Counted from the stretch's first letter, positions 7,689 to 15,179 are shown. The stretch is DNA of 21,895 nucleotides from Oscillospiraceae bacterium (GCA_017415945.1 JAFQDR010000257.1:1-21895), one strand, 5' to 3'. Numbers and translations are program-made. Notes: generated by a model from the letters alone, not told the origin.

Positions 7689-8288
7689 TCACCTTTCCTT
7701 TGGTTTGATACGTTCGGGAACGGGCATACGAGTATTCCCCTGTTTGGCTTTAATTTTTCGCAGCTCATCCTTAACCGAGGGTTTTCCGGCACCGTCATCC
7801 CGACCAGATCTGCCGTTTTCTTGTCCCTTGGAGATAGGCTCGGACTGAGGGTTTCTTTCCGTCCTCGCCTTCGTAGGGTTTGCATCATGCTTGATATGTA
7901 CGGTGTCCACCGCAGATAACTGGAAACGTTCCACAATGCGGTTGATCTTGGACGCATCCTCAGCACGCACCAAAATATCTACATTTCCATCAGGTGATCT
8001 GCCCTTTGGCTGCAACACACAATAGACAACACCGTACCGCTTAGACTCCTCTGCAAATCGAGCCAGATCATTCTCGCTGACAGTAAAGACCTTCAGTTCT
8101 TTCCCGCTCTTGAGCATTGCATTCAGCTTCTGCTGACCTTTGGTCTGGTTCTTACCCGCATCTCTGGATACTGCATACAACGCCACAGCGATGTTTTTCG
8201 CTGCAGAACCCGACAATCTTAAGGCTACTTCTGTACCTTCCAGACTCATCCTAACGATTTGTTCCGCTGCGTCTCCTGCATTGTTCAT
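7689..8288 (-). CDS. PcfB-family protein (DUF3801), relaxosome-coupling accessory
   Basis: A 199-residue protein. The N-terminal part MNNAGDAAEQIVRMSLEG and then RLSGSAAKNIAVALYAVSR is characteristic of PcfB/DUF3801. The middle (about 60-120) forms an alpha/beta domain that includes YGVVYCVLQPKG. The tail is basic and disordered-looking, ending DELRKIKAKQGN...RIKPKER. PcfB of pCF10 helps connect relaxosome and coupling protein, and the gene sits exactly between relaxase and virD4. I place the start at ATG 8288, preceded by AAAGGAGG; the ATG at 8342 has no good site. The start overlaps the relaxase end by 38 bp. Its TGA is followed at once by a TAA in the frame that leads into virD4. Confidence 0.88.
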   Translation of the reverse strand: MNNAGDAAEQIVRMSLEGTEVALRLSGSAAKNIAVALYAVSRDAGKNQTKGQQKLNAMLKSGKELKVFTVSENDLARFAEESKRYGVVYCVLQPKGRSPDGNVDILVRAEDASKINRIVERFQLSAVDTVHIKHDANPTKARTERNPQSEPISKGQENGRSGRDDGAGKPSVKDELRKIKAKQGNTRMPVPERIKPKER

Positions 8289-9684
8289 GCTGCTTTTCCT
8301 CCTTTCTTTGTTCTTCTTGAATCGTTCTAATCCGTTCTTCAATCACGCCTGAACGGACAGCAATGTTGTTACATAGCGCCAGCTCCTTTCTCAGTTGTCT
8401 CAGTTTGGCCGTTTTCTTTGCAATATCCGCTTTCACCTCTGACGCAAGTTCTGAATCGTTTTTGACATCAACCGTTCGTTGCTGCCGATACAGCTCTCTG
8501 CGCTGCTCAGTCAGCAGATGGATGCGCTGTTCAACTTCCGACTGGTATAAAGAAAGCTGCTCGGCGGTATCAATACGATGCGTTCCAAGCAGCTGTGCTT
8601 CTTTTGTGATCTGCTCCAATTTCAATAGATCTTCCCGTAGCAGAAAATGGAGCCGTTTTCTGCTTTGTGTACGCTTTCTCGGAAATACTCCCAGCAGATA
8701 GCAGTAGTGGAAATAAAGAGCACGGAGCCCTCTGTATTTCCTTGTTTTTCGGAATGTCCCCTTGAGCTGCACCTGCCGTCTTCGCGGTTTCGGTTCGGGA
8801 AGAAATCGTTTTGCCTGCTCCTGCTGCAAGATTCTTTGGCGGATACCTTCCAGAGTATATTTTTCTCCCAGCTGGCGTGCCGGCCGCATGAACCGATCTT
8901 TTCCGGGCGGGCGGATAGAAATATCTTCACCACCCCGAATAAATTTAACGGTATAGCCTCTTTTCTGCAAATGATCGAAAAACTGCCTCTCCGTCATAGA
9001 CTGCTGAATAATCTCATCCAAATCATCACGCAGAATCTGCTTCCAGTACGGTTTTCCCTGCTGTGCTGCACGGTAATCTCCATAATGCATCCCCTTTTTC
9101 GGTACGCCATGATCAATGACCGACAGCCCGTATTCCCGACATAGTTCATCGGACACTCTTCGCATTTCCTGATAATCATCCTTTGTGCGATGATACTTTC
9201 TCCCGCCTCTGAATGATACGGTGTTCACTATGAAATGATTATGCAGGTGATGCTCTTTGTCTAAATGAGTCGCAACCACAACTTGATAGTCTTCTCCCCA
9301 CAAGCGCTGTGCCAGCTTCAAGCCGATCTCATGCGCGAGCTGTGGTGAAGCCTCATTGGGTGCAAAGGACTGGATTCCATGATAAGCAATGGTTCCATCT
9401 TCTTTGCCGTATTTCTTTTTGACAGCCATCATTTCCGTTCTTGCCGTTGTTGGACAGCAGTTGATCCCCGATACAAACTGATGAAGAAGGTCTGTATCCT
9501 CATTGAACCGTGAAGTCTTACTCTGATTCACTGCATATGCAATCACATCATCCAAGTTTTCTCTTGATCTATCAGCTACTCCGTTGTTATAAAACTGTGG
9601 GTTGTTGGTCTTCTCCGGATCCTCAATATAGATCAGAGACTTTCCCAACCACCCTCTCACCCGCCAGATCGATGTATATGCCAT
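8251..9684 (-). CDS. Relaxase / mobilisation nuclease (VirD2-like)
   Basis: This nicks oriT, stays covalently attached to the 5' end and pilots the strand into the recipient. The metal-binding three-histidine motif of the Relaxase domain is clear at residues 140-154 (HLDKEHHLHNHFIVN). YIEDPEKT at 19-26 is the usual N-terminal conserved block, and YHGIQSF at 101-107 also belongs to the domain. The C-terminal half (about 330-477) is very basic and heptad-like (LEQITKEAQLL, KLRQLRKELAL), probably a coiled coil for DNA or partner contacts. The length of 477 residues fits. GGAGGGAG lies 4-5 bases before the ATG. MobC, normally directly upstream, is here separated by a plus-strand Fic pair, so the relaxase appears to have its own promoter. 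Confidence 0.95.
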   Translation of the reverse strand: MAYTSIWRVRGWLGKSLIYIEDPEKTNNPQFYNNGVADRSRENLDDVIAYAVNQSKTSRFNEDTDLLHQFVSGINCCPTTARTEMMAVKKKYGKEDGTIAYHGIQSFAPNEASPQLAHEIGLKLAQRLWGEDYQVVVATHLDKEHHLHNHFIVNTVSFRGGRKYHRTKDDYQEMRRVSDELCREYGLSVIDHGVPKKGMHYGDYRAAQQGKPYWKQILRDDLDEIIQQSMTERQFFDHLQKRGYTVKFIRGGEDISIRPPGKDRFMRPARQLGEKYTLEGIRQRILQQEQAKRFLPEPKPRRRQVQLKGTFRKTRKYRGLRALYFHYCYLLGVFPRKRTQSRKRLHFLLREDLLKLEQITKEAQLLGTHRIDTAEQLSLYQSEVEQRIHLLTEQRRELYRQQRTVDVKNDSELASEVKADIAKKTAKLRQLRKELALCNNIAVRSGVIEERIRTIQEEQRKEEKQHEQCRRRSGTNR

Positions 9685-9720
9685 TTCTCCCTCCTGTCAT
9701 TTGTAGATATTAACCCCGTA

Positions 9721-9751
9721 ATTATAATTATTTGTTGTAATTTGGTGTTAA
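9721..9751 (-). promoter_or_regulatory. Candidate relaxase-operon promoter, facing the Fic-pair promoter
   Basis: On the minus strand, TTAACA (9746-9751) and a perfect TATAAT (9721-9726) are separated by 19 bases, slightly long. The -10 falls inside an exact 12-bp palindrome, TAATTATAATTA (9719-9730), a possible operator. The element overlaps the opposite promoter of the Fic pair, so the two directions may interfere. The call is tentative because of the spacing. Confidence 0.45.
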
Positions 9752-9763
9752 TTTTGGTATACT
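9735..9763 (+). promoter_or_regulatory. Promoter of the antitoxin-Fic pair
   Basis: TTGTAA (9735-9740), 17 bases, then TATACT (9758-9763) with an upstream TGG that makes an extended -10. The ATG of the first gene is 19 bases after the -10, so the untranslated leader is very short. AGGTGA just before the ATG is the ribosome site. Confidence 0.65.
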
Positions 9764-9781
9764 ATATATAGGTGATTAACT

Positions 9782-10309
9782 ATGAAGTATCAAGAACTTT
9801 ACGACGAATACATTGAACTGTTGAAGCGCTTCAGTTCTCTCACTTTAGAACTACAGGAACTCCCCAGAGGTTATATTTGCACAAAGACGATTTCCGGTAA
9901 GGAATACTACTATCTGCAGTACACACAGTTCGGAAAGAAAAAGAGCGAATATATCCGCGAGGCTCTCCTTTCCGACACAAAAGCGATGCTGGAACGCAGA
10001 GAGCAAATCAGCGATGAACTCGCATTGATCAACCAAGAACTGAGTCGTTTGGAAAAAGCAGTTCAAATACTCTCCCCCAACCTTAGCCAACTGTTTTTCT
10101 ATACAAAACAGTGCGCTCAAATGGATGCTATGCCAATTAGCAAACGAAGCAAAGCTGTTTCCTTCTCCAAAGCCATTACCGATCTGGAAGGCCTTCCCGC
10201 CACCTCTGAAACAGAAGAAAACCTGCAGCAATGGGCAAACGGTCATAAGAGTTTCGCCGATGTATATCTTCCCACACTGAATCGCTATCAAATGATTGGA
10301 GCTATATGA
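9782..10309 (+). CDS. Putative Fic antitoxin with VbhA-like C-terminal region
   Basis: A 175-residue protein, first gene of a coupled pair. Residues 28-58 (PRGYICTKTISGKEYYYLQY then KKKSEYI) resemble a small beta-rich module seen in DUF6788-like proteins. Residues 60-100 look like a coiled coil. The C-terminal part, residues 126-165, contains AITDLEGLPA (131-140) followed by SETEENLQQWANG. Its spacing and pattern recall the VbhA antitoxin fold, where a helix ending in an ExG-type Glu-Gly is followed by a short second helix and a turn with Gly. The class I inhibitory motif is [S/T]xxxE[G/N]. Here E136-G137 is present but the Thr is at -3 (T133), not -4. The stop overlaps the Fic start as ATGA, which is typical of toxin-antitoxin coupling. 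Inhibition of the neighbouring Fic enzyme is inferred, not shown. Confidence 0.68.
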   Translation: MKYQELYDEYIELLKRFSSLTLELQELPRGYICTKTISGKEYYYLQYTQFGKKKSEYIREALLSDTKAMLERREQISDELALINQELSRLEKAVQILSPNLSQLFFYTKQCAQMDAMPISKRSKAVSFSKAITDLEGLPATSETEENLQQWANGHKSFADVYLPTLNRYQMIGAI

Positions 10310-11037
10310 GTATGAGCTATCCGCATTCCGGAGACCCTTATTTGTACCCCGATGTTCCGGTATTGAAGAACATCCCGGGCGTAAAAGATTCCGAAGAACT
10401 GAAGAAAATCGAAGGTGATATCACTCGCATTACAATGAGCATCGTATATGCCAAGGACTATGAGAAGTTCAACACCGAAACTCTGCAGGATATCCACCGT
10501 ACATTTTTCGGTAGTATCTATGAATGGGCCGGAGAGTTCCGTACTATTCAAATGACCAAACCCGAAGAAGTCCTCGGCGGTGATACTGTTCGCTACGCCT
10601 ACCCTGCTGAAATCAAGCAGCAACTGCAGGATATCTCCAAAGAGATCGCCAAGCTGAAGCCTACGGAGAATCGCAAAACCTTGGTGTTCAAGATCGTGCG
10701 TTTGACCGCATCTATTTGGCATACCCACCCCTTCCGTGAAGGCAACACCCGTGCCGTCATTGCGTTTTCCGTACTTCTTGCCGCCAAGCTGGGAATTGAG
10801 CTGGATCATTCTCTGTTCTCAAAGCATGCAGCATATGTGCGTAATGCACTTGTCTGGTGCACACAGGGGATCTATTCCATTTACGATTACCTTGAAAACA
10901 TTTACTATGACGCTGCAGGACTATTGGATAACGATTCTGATATGCCTGAATCCAAAGCTAAAGACTACACAAAAATCGGCTCCTACCATGTAGAAAACTA
11001 CAAGGAGCAGCCGCACATCTATGCAGAAGAAACCTAA
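10306..11037 (+). CDS. Fic-family AMP-transferase, toxin of the coupled pair
   Basis: A 243-residue enzyme of the FIC fold. Members transfer AMP, or sometimes another phosphate-containing group, from a nucleotide to a hydroxyl of a target protein. The active motif HPFREGNTR is complete at 141-149, with catalytic His141, phosphate-binding Gly146-Asn147 and Arg149. IHRTFFGSIYEWAGEFRT (63-80) is the conserved helix/flap region. The N-terminus (YLYPDVPVLKN) matches the VbhT/Bep-like group, whose inhibitor is a separate small protein. Consistently, I see no good inhibitory motif in this chain; LKKIEG at 32-37 lacks the Ser/Thr. The start is coupled to the previous gene by ATGA; a second ATG two codons later is possible. 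A DNA gyrase/topoisomerase target is known for some relatives but cannot be inferred here. Confidence 0.92.
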   Translation: MSMSYPHSGDPYLYPDVPVLKNIPGVKDSEELKKIEGDITRITMSIVYAKDYEKFNTETLQDIHRTFFGSIYEWAGEFRTIQMTKPEEVLGGDTVRYAYPAEIKQQLQDISKEIAKLKPTENRKTLVFKIVRLTASIWHTHPFREGNTRAVIAFSVLLAAKLGIELDHSLFSKHAAYVRNALVWCTQGIYSIYDYLENIYYDAAGLLDNDSDMPESKAKDYTKIGSYHVENYKEQPHIYAEET

Positions 11038-11043
11038 TTTTTC

Positions 11044-11079
11044 ATACCAATCGGACGCATTGTTCGGTTGGTATTTTTA
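11044..11079 (+). terminator. Rho-independent terminator of the Fic pair
   Basis: Stem ATACCAATCGGAC (11044-11056) pairs over 13 positions, two of them G-U, with GTTCGGTTGGTAT (11062-11074) around a 5-base loop. TTTTATTT follows. It begins 6 bases after the Fic stop. It overlaps the stop codon of the convergent mobC gene but has no T run in that direction. Confidence 0.88.
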
Positions 11080-11406
11080 TTTCATTGGCTTGGGAAGTAG
11101 AACTGCCTCCGTAATCTCTTTCACTGTTTTCTCGTATTCTGCGTAAGCCTTAGCATACTCATCGGCATCAATCACATTCAGCGCATTTGCTTTAAATGCA
11201 ATCTGATTCAGATTGATTCCGATTCGATAGAGCTGGTTCATCATGGCATAGTAATCGGGAGGCGGTTCATCTCGTGGAACAACGCCATTAACCAAATGCC
11301 GTAAATAATTCTCTCGGGACAGCCCGCTCCGTTTCACCTTCTTATCCAGCTCTTCCGCTTCTTTTCGGTTCAACCAGAACTGGATATGTACGTTTCGTTT
11401 TCTCAT
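11077..11406 (-). CDS. MobC-like relaxosome accessory protein
   Basis: A 109-residue protein with a basic N-terminal strand and helices of ribbon-helix-helix type: VHIQFWLNRKEAEELDKKVK, then SGLSRENYLRHLVNG. It continues into the typical MobC tail, MMNQLYRIGINLNQIAFKAN (about 55-74), the region of the Pfam MobC domain. Such proteins bind oriT and help the relaxase open the duplex at the nick site. GGAGGT lies before the ATG. The 128-bp non-coding gap directly upstream is the natural place for its binding site. In related elements mobC leads straight into the relaxase; here a plus-strand Fic pair has been placed between them. Confidence 0.92.
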   Translation of the reverse strand: MRKRNVHIQFWLNRKEAEELDKKVKRSGLSRENYLRHLVNGVVPRDEPPPDYYAMMNQLYRIGINLNQIAFKANALNVIDADEYAKAYAEYEKTVKEITEAVLLPKPMK

Positions 11407-11534
11407 TCATTTACCTCCAATCTTGTAAGGGTTTCAGGGACTATCCCTGAGCTTGTGCCGCTGTGGTATCACAAAGGCGATGCTTGCTACGACATCGCAG
11501 ATGGACTCTGCGTATGTCATGTTCCGAAAAGAAA
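11407..11534. other. Candidate origin of transfer (oriT) between mobC and primase gene
   Basis: This 128-bp stretch carries no plausible gene in an otherwise tightly packed region. It holds an exact hairpin, TCAGGGA-CTA-TCCCTGA (11434-11450), and a second inverted repeat, GACATCGCAGA / TCTGCGTATGTC with one bulge (11491-11518). A weaker pair, CTTGTG / CACAAAG (about 11452-11475), lies between them. Inverted repeats beside mobC are the usual form of oriT in MobP-type systems. CTATCCCTGAGC loosely resembles the IncP nic core (ATCCTG-C) but has an extra base. The nick position cannot be fixed from sequence alone. The last bases before MobC also hold its ribosome site. Confidence 0.5.
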
Positions 11535-12488
11535 TCATCGTTCCTTATCAATCGCCCTGTGTTCGGGAAGTGGCAAACACAGCTCCATACAAAGGAACTC
11601 ATTAAAATCCTTCCCTCGAGAAGGCGGTTCATCAATCACTTCGTATGTTTTAGATAGCACTTCCATCAGAGCCTTTGACGCTTCCCTGCCGGCAAGATCA
11701 TTATCCAGATGCAAGCTGATTCGCGTGACTTCGGGATGATCATCAAGGTACTGTTTTATCGTTTTAGGGAGTGACATTTCATTCGTCTCACCCTTAGGTT
11801 TATATATCCCTGCCAACGATAGCAAGTGTTCCTGTTGCCAGTCTTCCCCTTGGTGTTTACACAAAGTCGCATAGGATAGCAAGTCAATGGCACTTTCAAA
11901 CAGATGCAAATCGGTACTGTTCTCCGAAGGAATTGCAAAAGAAAAGCGTTTGTCACTCCCTGTTGCCTCTCCTTTGAATTTGGATCCAGTCCCTCGCATA
12001 GCTGCATAGCGCGGCTTCCCCTCTTTATCCGTTCCTACAAACACCGCATTATGATAAGGGAGACTCTCATAAAGCCTCTCTGTTTTGATGCAAAAATTGA
12101 TAATGTCTTTGTCTATTCCGCGACTGCGGAGATAGGCATAAACCCGCTTGGTCGTATTGCATTTTTCCGGCAGCTGCAGTTCTCGTTTCTCTCTGGGCTG
12201 AGGTTCATATCTTGGGATATCCATAACACTCTGATTTGCAATCTGCTGTACCGCATCATAAAAGGACATGTGCTGTACCTTCATCAAATAATCCAGTGCA
12301 GTATGTCCGCCAACGCCTTTGGAAAACCAGTACCATTTCCCGTTGGATATCTTCAGACTGTCGTGCTCACGGGTACAGTAGCGTCCGTTCCCCAGATCAA
12401 CCAGATTTCCGGGTTCACAGGTATGTAGGTAAGTCAGCAGATCTACCTGACGTGCTTTTTCAACGATTTCGGGTGGTATGTATGGCAT
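11535..12488 (-). CDS. DUF3991/toprim-domain primase-like protein
   Basis: A 317-residue DNA-processing protein. The N-terminal DUF3991-type region (about 1-90) includes the SLKISNGKWYWFSKGVGG stretch, comparable to the zinc-finger part of DnaG/TraC primases but without a clear Cys set. A toprim domain follows, with LHLFESAIDLLSY (acidic Glu, about 195-207), SLHLDNDLAG (paired Asp, about 264-273) and RGKDFNEFL near the end. Family members are thought to prime the complementary strand after transfer. I chose ATG 12488 (MPYIPPEIVEK), 8 bases after AAGGAG; an ATG at 12494 overlaps the previous stop as ATGA but is too close to the ribosome site. The downstream gap is the candidate oriT. Confidence 0.88.
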   Translation of the reverse strand: MPYIPPEIVEKARQVDLLTYLHTCEPGNLVDLGNGRYCTREHDSLKISNGKWYWFSKGVGGHTALDYLMKVQHMSFYDAVQQIANQSVMDIPRYEPQPREKRELQLPEKCNTTKRVYAYLRSRGIDKDIINFCIKTERLYESLPYHNAVFVGTDKEGKPRYAAMRGTGSKFKGEATGSDKRFSFAIPSENSTDLHLFESAIDLLSYATLCKHQGEDWQQEHLLSLAGIYKPKGETNEMSLPKTIKQYLDDHPEVTRISLHLDNDLAGREASKALMEVLSKTYEVIDEPPSRGKDFNEFLCMELCLPLPEHRAIDKER

Positions 12489-12490
12489 CC

Positions 12491-12820
12491 TCATCTCTCC
12501 TTTTTCATAGATTCTCGCTGTACCAGTTCATCAGCACGCGCTTCAATTGCTTTCCAAGCCTGTTTGGAATTACTGACCTCCCAACCTTCCAGTTTGGAAT
12601 AAACAGAACCCAACGGGAATGGTTCCTTCAAAAGCAACTGCGCCTGTCTTGGATTCAGGCTGTTGTTCTCCATTGCCTGCAGGATACTCTCACGCTTAAC
12701 GAACGCTTCTGCATGATCCAGCACAGTTTCGGAAGGTTGTGTTAGAAGCCAGTCTCTGTATCGCTCCTGTTCGGCACACATTTTCTGATAAAGCCTTGTA
12801 TTGAGTTGAACCCGTAACAT
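12491..12820 (-). CDS. DUF3848-domain protein of ICE backbone
   Basis: A 109-residue, mostly helical protein. LNTRLYQKMCAEQERYRDWL and then HAEAFVKRESILQAMENN...LNPRQAQLLLKEPFPL are typical of DUF3848, a domain found almost only in conjugative elements of Clostridia. Its function is unknown. The start is ATG 12820, sharing its A with the TAA of the previous gene (TAATG), with GGGAGGG upstream; this is a classic coupled start. The end reaches the start of the primase gene. A supporting role in replication or transfer is likely from position only. Confidence 0.82.
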   Translation of the reverse strand: MLRVQLNTRLYQKMCAEQERYRDWLLTQPSETVLDHAEAFVKRESILQAMENNSLNPRQAQLLLKEPFPLGSVYSKLEGWEVSNSKQAWKAIEARADELVQRESMKKER

Positions 12821-13587
12821 TATCTTCCCTCCCTGCATAATCGATGATTTTGTTTTGAGGGGAATATCTTCCCATTCACCTCACAATTCTTCGGAGCTGC
12901 CGATTGTTCAGGTAATGATTCTCGAAGAGGGATAAGATCCTGACAACCGTTTTTCTCAAATTGTTCGGCAAACTCACAAATGTGATAGACCGTATTCCCT
13001 CGATAACTTTGCGCTTCAAAATGATGATCATCCAGATATCTGCATACCATATCCCGTTTCTCTCCGGCTTTGGTAATGATACGGATTTTATCTCCGTCAC
13101 AAATCCGAAACAGGTCCTTATACTGCGGTGTAATAAATCGAATCCCTTTCGCCGCCTGACTCAGATGACGGTCCAAAAACTTTCTCTGATAGCAGTAGCA
13201 ATACAGATTATATTCTCCTTTGCTTGGATTCAAGCGAATCATAAAAGAGTAAACCGAAATGTCGGCGCGAAAACCGAAATGTCGGTTTTCACCATCCAAA
13301 GGGCTTTGATGTCTGCAGTAATCCGTAATAGACTTTCTATCCTTTAGCATATATCCATACTGTTTATCAAACCGCAAAGCATTGATCACATCATCAAGCG
13401 TTTTCGCAAAGTCGTCCGTTTTATAGTTTGGTTCATAATCAAAAAAATCAGAGAAAAACGCAGGTCCATGATCACCCCAGTATCCTCTCAAATGACCTAT
13501 GAGCCCTGCACGTTTACTAACCGCATCACTCTGGCTGTAGCAGTAGTTACGCTCTGCGAATGTCATAGGCCGCACTGTCAATTCCAT
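12820..13587 (-). CDS. Conserved ICE protein of unknown function
   Basis: A 255-residue soluble protein beginning MELTVRPMTFAERNYCYSQS. I recognise the general type from many Clostridia ICEs (blocks IGHLRGYWG, INALR, RLNPSKGEYNLYCYCYQRKFLDRHL, KGIRFITPQYKDLFRICDGDKI, YHICEFAE), but I know no established function or certain domain name. The KDLFRICDGDKIRI block recalls a small beta barrel. The C-terminal 45 residues are polar and likely disordered. AAGGAGG precedes the ATG, and the start overlaps the end of the upstream sortase gene by 10 bp, so pilus and transfer genes may be co-transcribed here. Confidence 0.8.
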   Translation of the reverse strand: MELTVRPMTFAERNYCYSQSDAVSKRAGLIGHLRGYWGDHGPAFFSDFFDYEPNYKTDDFAKTLDDVINALRFDKQYGYMLKDRKSITDYCRHQSPLDGENRHFGFRADISVYSFMIRLNPSKGEYNLYCYCYQRKFLDRHLSQAAKGIRFITPQYKDLFRICDGDKIRIITKAGEKRDMVCRYLDDHHFEAQSYRGNTVYHICEFAEQFEKNGCQDLIPLRESLPEQSAAPKNCEVNGKIFPSKQNHRLCREGR

Positions 13588-14312
13588 TGTGTTACCTCCT
13601 TCGCTTCTACTCGTTCACAGAAGACCAAGTACCGCTGCTTGCCACCACTGCCGATTGGATGACAGCTCATGAGAGTCAGCAGTTCTTTGCCTTCCTGTAT
13701 ATAAATTTCCTTCGCTTCGTTTGGAGCAATCAGCTTGATCTCTGTCACTTCGTAAGTCAATGTCTCCCACAGATTAGTGACCGTAACAGTATCGCCTGCA
13801 GCAAGCTTATGAATATTCAAGAAATAGGACGCTCCGTTCCACCCACGATGAGCTGCAATCACAGCATTCGTGTTCTTACCGCCAATCGGAAGGCTTGTCT
13901 GGCTCAAATGAACAGCTCCATTGGCCATATTCTGATCAGAAGCGCCAAGATAAACGGGCAAACTCACCTCAAGTTTTGGAATAGAAATAACACCAAAGAT
14001 ATTTTCTTCAAGTCCATATTCTGTAAGGACAAAGCTTGGCTTGATGTAGTCATCAACACTGCGAAGCAGCTCGCTCTGGGTATTCGGCAGTCCTGCATTA
14101 TAGTTCTGCATTGCATTCCAGAGTTCCGCATAAAGTCTGTTATTTTCGGGTTGTTCAGTACGATTACCTGTTGAATCATTGTTGATAAAAGCATCCGCAT
14201 TATTCTGAATCGCATCGTCGATGATGGCTCCGTTCACGATTGGATAAAGCAAAAGCCCCAGTCCTACCAGAAAGACCAGAGCAAACAACATAATATTCAA
14301 TTTTCGAAGCAT
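13578..14312 (-). CDS. Sortase, class C-like, with N-terminal anchor only
   Basis: A 244-residue transpeptidase outside the membrane. It has one N-terminal membrane helix (about 5-25, IMLFALVFLVGLGLLLYPIV). The catalytic set is complete: His155 in AAHRGW, Cys217 in TLMSCHP and Arg227 in KQRYLVF. GVISIPKLEVSLPVYLG is the usual start of the sortase barrel. TLMSC replaces the common TLxTC; Ser for Thr is tolerated in the family. Unlike the neighbouring sortase it has no C-terminal membrane helix. I chose ATG 14312 (MLRKLNI), 6 bases after GGAGGG. It begins 1 bp after the stop of the other sortase. The likely role is pilin polymerisation or anchoring of the pilus made by the upstream surface genes. 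Confidence 0.9.
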   Translation of the reverse strand: MLRKLNIMLFALVFLVGLGLLLYPIVNGAIIDDAIQNNADAFINNDSTGNRTEQPENNRLYAELWNAMQNYNAGLPNTQSELLRSVDDYIKPSFVLTEYGLEENIFGVISIPKLEVSLPVYLGASDQNMANGAVHLSQTSLPIGGKNTNAVIAAHRGWNGASYFLNIHKLAAGDTVTVTNLWETLTYEVTEIKLIAPNEAKEIYIQEGKELLTLMSCHPIGSGGKQRYLVFCERVEAKEVTQWN

Positions 14313-14313
14313 A

Positions 14314-15159
14314 TCATTCCCTCCGTACCAGCCATACAAGGAATGCAATTACCGCAATTACGATCACAATGGTTACACCCCATACAAGACCGTTTACATA
14401 CTGGTTCTCCCATGTAGATTCAGTCGCTTCCTCGCCAATTACTTCCTCGATTTGTTCCTCGTCATAATCAATACGACTCCCACACACCAGAAGTCGGTGA
14501 CTATTCACACCAAAAGGAGTACAAGTAACGAGTGTACAAAGATCCTCCCCACTGACAATCCCAAGAAGCTCCGTGTTTTCAGGAAGAACTGTGTTAATGG
14601 TAACCACTTCATAAGTCAGCATTTCATCCAGAACTTCGACATGGAAAATGTCACCTTCTTCCAGCAGATTCAAATCGGAAAACATCTTTTGGCTGGCCAT
14701 ACCGGAATGTGCAGTCAGCACAGAATGGGTACTTGTTCCACCAATCGGCAGAGAACTCCCTAACAAGTGTCCAATCCCCTGCTCAAGTGTATCGGCGGCT
14801 GTTCCGTGGTAGATCGGCAGATTCACATTGATCTTAGGAATATTCACATAACCCATGATGCCCGTGCCTGTTACATCCAACTGCCCTTCATAATTTTGTG
14901 AAGCTTTTTCCAAAGCTTCAATGCTATAGCCATCCGTATTTTCAAGAACCGGTTTTATTACTTCGTTATAGGCTATAGCATTTTCTTTTGCTTCAATAAG
15001 ATTTGAGCTGTCCATCTGTTCCACCTGCTCCTGATATTCTGTGTGAATCTCCGCTTTATGTCGCTCATAATAGGCATTTGAAATCAGCGGATATAAAATA
15101 AGTGCCAGTGCAAGCAAAGCCATCGCACCGGCAAGTAGAATCATTTTTGTTTTGTCCAT
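14314..15159 (-). CDS. Class C (pilin) sortase
   Basis: A 281-residue membrane-bound transpeptidase that would join LPxTG pilins to one another. N-terminal helix about 5-25 and C-terminal helix about 256-277 (WGVTIVIVIAVIAFLVWLV): having both ends in the membrane is typical of class C. Catalytic residues are His151 (LTAHSG), Cys213 (TLVTCTPFG) and Arg222 (NSHRLLV). TGTGIMGYVNIPKINVNLPIYHG opens the barrel. An acidic segment (DEEQIEEVIGEEATE) precedes the last helix. AAAGGAATG lies before the ATG, the same style of site as in the pilin and adhesin genes. A minus-strand terminator stands only about 20 bp upstream, so expression needs read-through or a promoter within that short stretch. Confidence 0.93.
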   Translation of the reverse strand: MDKTKMILLAGAMALLALALILYPLISNAYYERHKAEIHTEYQEQVEQMDSSNLIEAKENAIAYNEVIKPVLENTDGYSIEALEKASQNYEGQLDVTGTGIMGYVNIPKINVNLPIYHGTAADTLEQGIGHLLGSSLPIGGTSTHSVLTAHSGMASQKMFSDLNLLEEGDIFHVEVLDEMLTYEVVTINTVLPENTELLGIVSGEDLCTLVTCTPFGVNSHRLLVCGSRIDYDEEQIEEVIGEEATESTWENQYVNGLVWGVTIVIVIAVIAFLVWLVRRE

Positions 15160-15179
15160 CGCATTCCTTTCATTTATGC

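Noticed and set aside
10306..11037. LKKIEG near the Fic N-terminus as an in-chain inhibitory motif
   Set aside because: The Ser/Thr four places before the Glu is Leu, and the region aligns with a normal helix of partner-controlled Fic proteins.
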